Assembly (NCBI GenBank): GCA_963920705.1
Contig: OY987233.1
Coordinates: 9,969,459-10,033,458 of the forward strand
DNA: 64,000 nt
DNA from: Odiellus spinosus
Lineage: Eukaryota > Arthropoda > Arachnida > Opiliones > Phalangiidae
Direction: 5' to 3'
In this document: piece by piece, positions 60,401 to 64,000 of the stretch
Layout of the letters: each line of letters opens with the position of its first letter
Numbering within the stretch: the first letter of the stretch is position 1
Translations under genes and position numbers: made by a program
Notes under the pieces: generated by a model
Seen by the model: only the letters and a program-made list of their open reading frames with translations
What the model was told of the DNA's origin: nothing
The model's database searches: none

Positions 60401-62601
60401 TCCTCAATTAAAGTCAATGACGCCAGTAGATGATTACACGGATGGTGTGTCTATGGATCTCGTAGACATTCCTCATGAGACTGAAGTTGAAAAAATTAAA
60501 CCATCAACGCCAATAAGCACACCCGACAGTGGAATTAGCAACGATGTCTCGGAAAGTACTAAGCTCTTAGCCACCAATAATAGTCCCAAACTCTCTGAGA
60601 AGCTAAAAGATGGACCAAAAACTACCAATTCCTCAGCTCCCGATAGCGCCAAATCCAGTCCTAAAAACCTTCCCTTAAGTCCCAGTAAAAGTCCGACCAT
60701 TCCATCTCTGGAAGAAATGGTTCACAGAACTGTTTCTCCTATCATGGAAGCCGCTGACCTCGATACTGAAGTATTAAATGAACTGTAAGTGGTTTTATGA
60801 AGCTCATTACGTGCATTATTCCGTAATATTTTTTATAATTCAGGAATGAAGCCGAAACTGATTATGGCAGAGTTCAACTCACCCTTAGACATAGTGCCCA
60901 GAGGAATAAACTCGTCGTAGTCGTTCATAAAGCCGTGTAAGTTTAATTTGCTTTTGCTATTTAAAATTGCCTTATCTTGCAGCAAAGGCTTAGTAACAGT
61001 ATCGAAACTTATTCTTTTGAGTTAGGCTAATTTTTGACCTGGTTCTTTCACTAAAACGCTGGTGGTCTTGACAAATTTTTGTCATCTGCTAAGCAAAAGC
61101 CTCGCAACAATAAGGAAATCGATTAATTTGAGTTAGGCCTAGTTTTGGCAGGAAATTTTTTAGCAGTTTTCTTTGTCGTCTGCAAAGCCAAGGCCTAGTA
61201 ACAACTATGAAACTGATTCTTTCTCACCCATAATTTCGTTAAAACACAGTTGTACCGTGATTTCTTTTGATGCAACTGTTTTTTATATAGAAATTTACCT
61301 CGAGAGGACAATGATCTTCCTGATCCATACGTCAAACTCTACCTCTTGCCTGACAAATCTAAGGACGGCAAACAGAAAACTCAAATCTGCAAAAACAGTT
61401 GTAACCCTGTCTTTGATGAGACGTAAGATTTTTTATCAAGAGATTCCATATTTAACTATAAATTTTAAAATATTTAGCGCAAAATTTAAAATTTCACTGT
61501 GTGAAATTCAAATTTTTTGCCAAAATATTGACGTTACTAGCGCCATCTATCTTTAAATATCTCAGTATTGATATTGGGTATTTAAACAATAAACCAATTT
61601 CTTAATATAAAATTAATCATTTTAAACGCAGGTTTGAGTTTGAGGTGACGAAAAACACATTGGCAAGTCATTCTCTCGATGTAATAGTAGGTTCTAAAAG
61701 CGGCGCCGTATTTGCACGAGGAAAGGTTTTGGGTAAAGTTACGATACCTCTTGTTGATCTGGACCCGAGCAAAGCAGTCACCCAATGGTAAATCTATTTT
61801 AATTTGCTTTTAAAATAAATTTCTAAGCTGGGGCTTGGGTTAGGATGTTTTTATTACCCACTAAAGTTCGTCGCGCAGCACTATGAATCTAAACTGCCCC
61901 AGAAGCACGCATTCGTCATCATTTTGCTGGTGCTATTAATCAGTCTTCGGCGCTTAGGTATATAAAGTTTTTATTTAAAGCGAGGCTTCGTTAAATCGAG
62001 AACCATTCCCAAAGTATCCATTCCTGTATCTAGCAAAGTTAACTCTCTATCGGTAACTTCTAATAACTTTAATAAGAGTGCGTTACTTACTTTACATTCA
62101 AATTAACAAAAATTATTTAATTGTCCATTGTTTTAAAGTTGAAATTTAGGGAACTAAATGTTTAAAGGAAGAATGAAGCCTATCAAAGTATTTTTTAACA
62201 ATTATTGTTTATGAGCTTAGAAGTCAGGGGGCCAAAAGATCAGGGAATTTAAAATTGGGCCAACTAAGGGTCAGGGGATTTGAAATTTGCACCAATAGGT
62301 CAGGGAATTTGGAAAAAAGTAGGCTTAACTATTAATCACTTGTGATTGGCGGCCTGTGAAATTTCAAACTCTGTATGGGTTCATGGTAAGCCTAAATTTA
62401 GCCCTATTTGTCATTTAAATCATTATAAATGGAGTAAAGATAGGGTTCATTCCACCTTAAAACTCTCGTGGCCTGACTTCATATTTCTACGCACGTCCCT
62501 AAATTTCCGCCACAGACAATGTATGATTACTAAATATCGAACTAAACCAAATATATTTATTGCTTAGGTATTCGTTGGAAGAGAGTTCTAACTCGTATTG
62601 A
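51436..62601 (+). CDS. ESYT2: Extended synaptotagmin (E-Syt2-like)
   Basis: ER-anchored protein that tethers ER to plasma membrane and moves lipids through its SMP domain. Nineteen coding exons: 51436-51442 (tentative), 53883-54235, 54519-54656, 54730-54806, 55997-56063, 56144-56233, 56304-56480, 56565-56664, 57223-57293, 57366-57451, 57585-57633, 57803-57982, 59873-60034, 60104-60253, 60381-60784, 60844-60936, 61291-61422, 61632-61787, 62568-62601. All join in phase to 841 residues. Residues about 34-70 form the hydrophobic ER hairpin. The SMP domain spans about 110-300 ([40 protein letters not shown]). C2A follows ([21 protein letters not shown] with calcium-binding aspartates), then C2B (about 450-570), which lacks the SDPY and DD loop acids. 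A Ser/Pro-rich linker and C2C ([27 protein letters not shown]) follow. It ends [11 protein letters not shown]. Orthology to vertebrate ESYT2 rather than ESYT1/3 is inference. Confidence 0.92.
52262..52641. mobile_element. MITE family B-like, in E-Syt intron 1
   Basis: TTAA-bounded, with left AGGGAGAATGCAATCC and right ATTGCATTCCCTCT. Inverted AGGCTTAACAAGGATCCATG/GGATCCTTGTTAAGCCTA arms make it the same subfamily as 38810-39253. Confidence 0.8.
52695..52836. mobile_element. Short MITE in E-Syt intron 1
   Basis: TTAAGTTGACAGGCAACCTG faces CAAGTTGCGGGTCAACTTAA. Inner GTCTTGTCAAGTTGATTTT faces AATTTGACAAGGTTAAAATC. Total about 142 bp, mostly paired. Single copy in this window. Confidence 0.7.
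53239..53350. mobile_element. Small hairpin MITE in E-Syt intron 1
   Basis: CAAAAAGTAACTTTTTCGTC (from about 53258) faces GACGAAAAAGTTACTTTTTT (to about 53332). The pairing extends outward through TCAATAAAAATGTTTTGC and its near complement. The loop is only about 25 nt, so the transcript would fold into a strong hairpin. Confidence 0.65.
53496..53762. mobile_element. MITE family B-like, diverged, in E-Syt intron 1
   Basis: TTAA then AGGGCGAATGCAAGTC at the left, and TTCGTTCTCCCTTTA at the right. The interior is AT-rich and shares little with other copies beyond the ends. Confidence 0.6.
55106..55294. mobile_element. MITE family F, copy 3 (E-Syt intron 4)
   Basis: CCCTTACCAAAAAAAGTTAG faces CTAACTTTTTTCAATAAGGG. 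The interior has two units of the AAGAGGTCTTGGGGAAGTCT block, then its complement. Closest in layout to copy 2 but without the four-fold expansion. Confidence 0.8.
55783..55915. mobile_element. MITE family F, copy 4, short (E-Syt intron 4)
   Basis: CCCTTACCAAAAAG faces TTTTTTGGCAAGGG. The interior is diverged (CTCTCAAGGATCTCTTAAAG, CTAAAAGTCTTGAAG). It ends 81 bp before the next exon. Confidence 0.65.
58620..59032. mobile_element. Family G element with a nested TTAA MITE (E-Syt intron 12)
   Basis: The ends TAGGGCTGTGCGAGTACC and GAGTACTCGCACAACTCT are inverted, giving the clearest termini for this family. Inside, 58763-58908 is bounded by TTAA and has AGGAAGAGTA/TATCCTCCCT ends like the family B group, so a second element landed in it. 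Within E-Syt intron 12 (57983-59872). Confidence 0.65.
59345..59640. repeat. AAGGCCTAG repeat, part of E-Syt intron 12
   Basis: Contains GTCCTAGTTTTAGCGGA, GTCGTCCGCGGTCCGCTGTG, AAACCAAGGCCTAGC and TTTTAGGCCTAGTTATAGC in loose tandem. Related phrases recur at 60977-61215 in intron 16. A low-copy intronic repeat with undefined ends. Confidence 0.45.
60977..61215. repeat. AAGGCCTAG repeat in E-Syt intron 16
   Basis: Three loose direct units with CTGCAAAGCCAAGGCCTAG/GCAGCAAAGGCTTAGTAACA and TTTGAGTTAGGCCTAG phrases, spaced roughly 100 bp apart. The open frame that crosses the following exon is fortuitous upstream of 61291. Confidence 0.5.
62162..62460. mobile_element. MITE family B-like, in E-Syt last intron
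   Basis: TTAA then AGGAAGAATGAAGCC at the left, and GGTTCATTCCACCTTAA at the right. Inner AGTAGGCTTAAC faces GGTAAGCCTA. Between them AGGTCAGGGAATTT-like phrases repeat three times. It lies about 110 bp upstream of the final 34-nt coding exon. Confidence 0.6.
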
Positions 62602-63727
62602 AACTCAAAATGGATTATTTAAGAAAAAAATATTTGTTGTTAATCCTTAATCGTTAGTTGTTATTATTGATTAAACCTAGAATCAGGCATCTATGTTAGA
62701 GCAAAATCCATGTTATACCTAATGAGGATATAAGCTAAGATATTCGTGGCTAGTAAGGCAACAGAACTCAAAGTTCGGGTTGTCCTCTGAGCGGATGACG
62801 TGTTTTCCCGTATTCTTCAAAAGTACGTCGTCTGCTTATGACCGATTAACGCTGTTGTCTTTCTAGCAGATTAAATATTAGCTTACAACCCAATTTTTTC
62901 TACGCAAGTTGAAATATTCTATATAATTTATAAACAGTGTTCTTATTGAGGATTCTAAACAAAAATACGTGACGAATTACTTTTTATATAAAGTATTTTG
63001 GTTTTTTATTGTTGCTTTTGTACAAGTTACGTTTTATTTTGGCCATCTACTTGATAAGGTCAGTGATCTACGTTTTGCGTGTTTTTACATATTTTAAAGA
63101 AGATTACGAATCTGTTTTCTATGAATGTTAAAATAAATTTATATCAGGCACTTTAAAAAGTACATTATATTAAGCCTTTTTCTCTTAATATAATATATTT
63201 TTGTTTAACACACTGAGATATTACGTACTTAACAACTTATAATGCATCTAGTTTTGGAGCTCAGTACATGTATTTACAATGGCAAAGCCGTCCTAACTCT
63301 TTAAAAAAAATGGTTTACAAAAATAAACCGCCTATGGTTGCCAATGGGGCTCCTTAATGTTTGCACACTTATTGTAGCTTTTTAGTGGCTTACTTATGTA
63401 AGATTTTAAATAAAAATGATAAACAGCATAATTTTGGTAAATTTTATATCGAAACTTATTCATCCAATTATTTCGGAGCATGATAAGTTAAAATCTGATG
63501 ATTATTATGTTAAATGTAGTGTTTGGGTACCACTTCACTTTCTACTTAAGTAACTAATCGAGAATAAGGTGAAAAATACTAATATAAAACTTGTAGTATT
63601 AAATTATTTTTTTCTATTCACTACTGTTTCCACTCCAGTCAGGTTTATAAACTCCATTGGAATTTATGAAAGCCGTCGTCTGCTTTATATCTAAGCAGAC
63701 CATATATGGTTAATAACAGTTGGAAAA
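62602..63727. other. E-Syt 3' UTR and intergenic region
   Basis: AATAAA at about 63132 is a candidate poly(A) signal for the E-Syt transcript. The last part must contain the promoter of the following gene; CCGTCGTCTGC at 63673 echoes motifs upstream of other genes here. No other gene seen. Confidence 0.4.
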
Positions 63728-64000
63728 ATGGAAGAAACGATTCGAGATGAAATTATTAAAATGGAAACGGAAGAAAATGTCTCTAAAAATCATAATGATG
63801 ATACCAGTCCACCAACGAATTCTGAAACTACAGAAGTTATACCAGACATTATTACAATAGATGTTGATGAAGAAGTACAACCGATAGAAACCGTGTATTA
63901 TGACTCTGAAGACATTGATGACTTGGACTGTGAAGTATCGGAAATTATCGAAAAACTTCTACTGGAATCGAATAAATATCTGACAAGCCCTGCTGCCCAA
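63728..64000 (+). CDS. N-terminal part of an unrecognised acidic protein (runs off window)
   Basis: An open frame from ATG at 63728 continues without a stop for 91 codons to the last base. The protein starts MEETIRDEIIKMETEE. It is rich in Glu, Asp, Thr and Ser, with stretches such as IITIDVDEEVQPIETVYYDS and DIDDLDCEVSEIIEKLLLES. That composition looks like a real disordered, acidic N terminus rather than a chance frame, and the A-rich context GAAAAATGG is a good start. No domain is visible in the part seen. I do not recognise the family. The neighbouring E-Syt gene ends 1.1 kb upstream on the same strand. Confidence 0.7.
   Translation, partial: MEETIRDEIIKMETEENVSKNHNDDTSPPTNSETTEVIPDIITIDVDEEVQPIETVYYDSEDIDDLDCEVSEIIEKLLLESNKYLTSPAAQ

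Overview
This is a stretch of an animal nuclear genome: AT-rich, with GT-AG spliced genes and many short inverted-repeat transposons. The host genes (RPLP0, TTC38, RPN2, NMD3, extended synaptotagmin) point to an invertebrate metazoan; nothing seen fixes the phylum. All gene models below were built by reading exons, splice sites and codon phase by eye against remembered family sequences. Every model keeps phase from start to stop.

Region 1 (1-28.6 kb) holds no protein gene I can support. It contains one intact tRNA-Arg(ACG) at 24992-25064 and a dense layer of non-autonomous DNA transposons (MITEs). The commonest groups sit between TTAA sites and start AGGGAGAATGCA or AGGGAAACTTGGAGC. Others have ends reading AAAGTCTATCAC, CGGGGAAT/GACGTAG-type cores, or TATACAGGGTGATA. 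Several are nested inside one another with readable target-site duplications.

Region 2 (28.6-63 kb) is gene-dense. In order: RPLP0 (+); two tandem TTC38 paralogues (-); RPN2 (+); NMD3 (-), tail to tail with RPN2; an extended synaptotagmin (+); and at the right edge the 5' end of an unrecognised acidic-protein gene (+) that runs off the window.

The most interesting content is in introns. RPLP0 introns 2 and 4 each hold a complete U17/snR30 (SNORA73-type) H/ACA snoRNA, recognisable by the paired m1 (ATATTCCATA) and m2 (AAACCAT) motifs. RPLP0 intron 5 holds a second, unrelated H/ACA snoRNA. Close copies of that one lie in introns 2 and 10 of RPN2, 11-14 kb away and beyond the two TTC38 genes, so the same guide RNA has spread between neighbouring host genes. 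These H/ACA RNAs act in rRNA processing and pseudouridylation. RPLP0 is a ribosomal stalk protein and NMD3 a 60S export adaptor, so much of the block serves ribosome production. RPN2 (N-glycosylation) and E-Syt (ER-plasma membrane contacts) are ER membrane proteins.

Other points: the TTC38 pair differs by one intron; NMD3 uses a GC-AG intron and has a 66-nt frame-neutral intron; the E-Syt start codon probably lies in a 7-nt coding exon 2.4 kb upstream of the next exon. I found no evidence of a new enzymatic or defence system.
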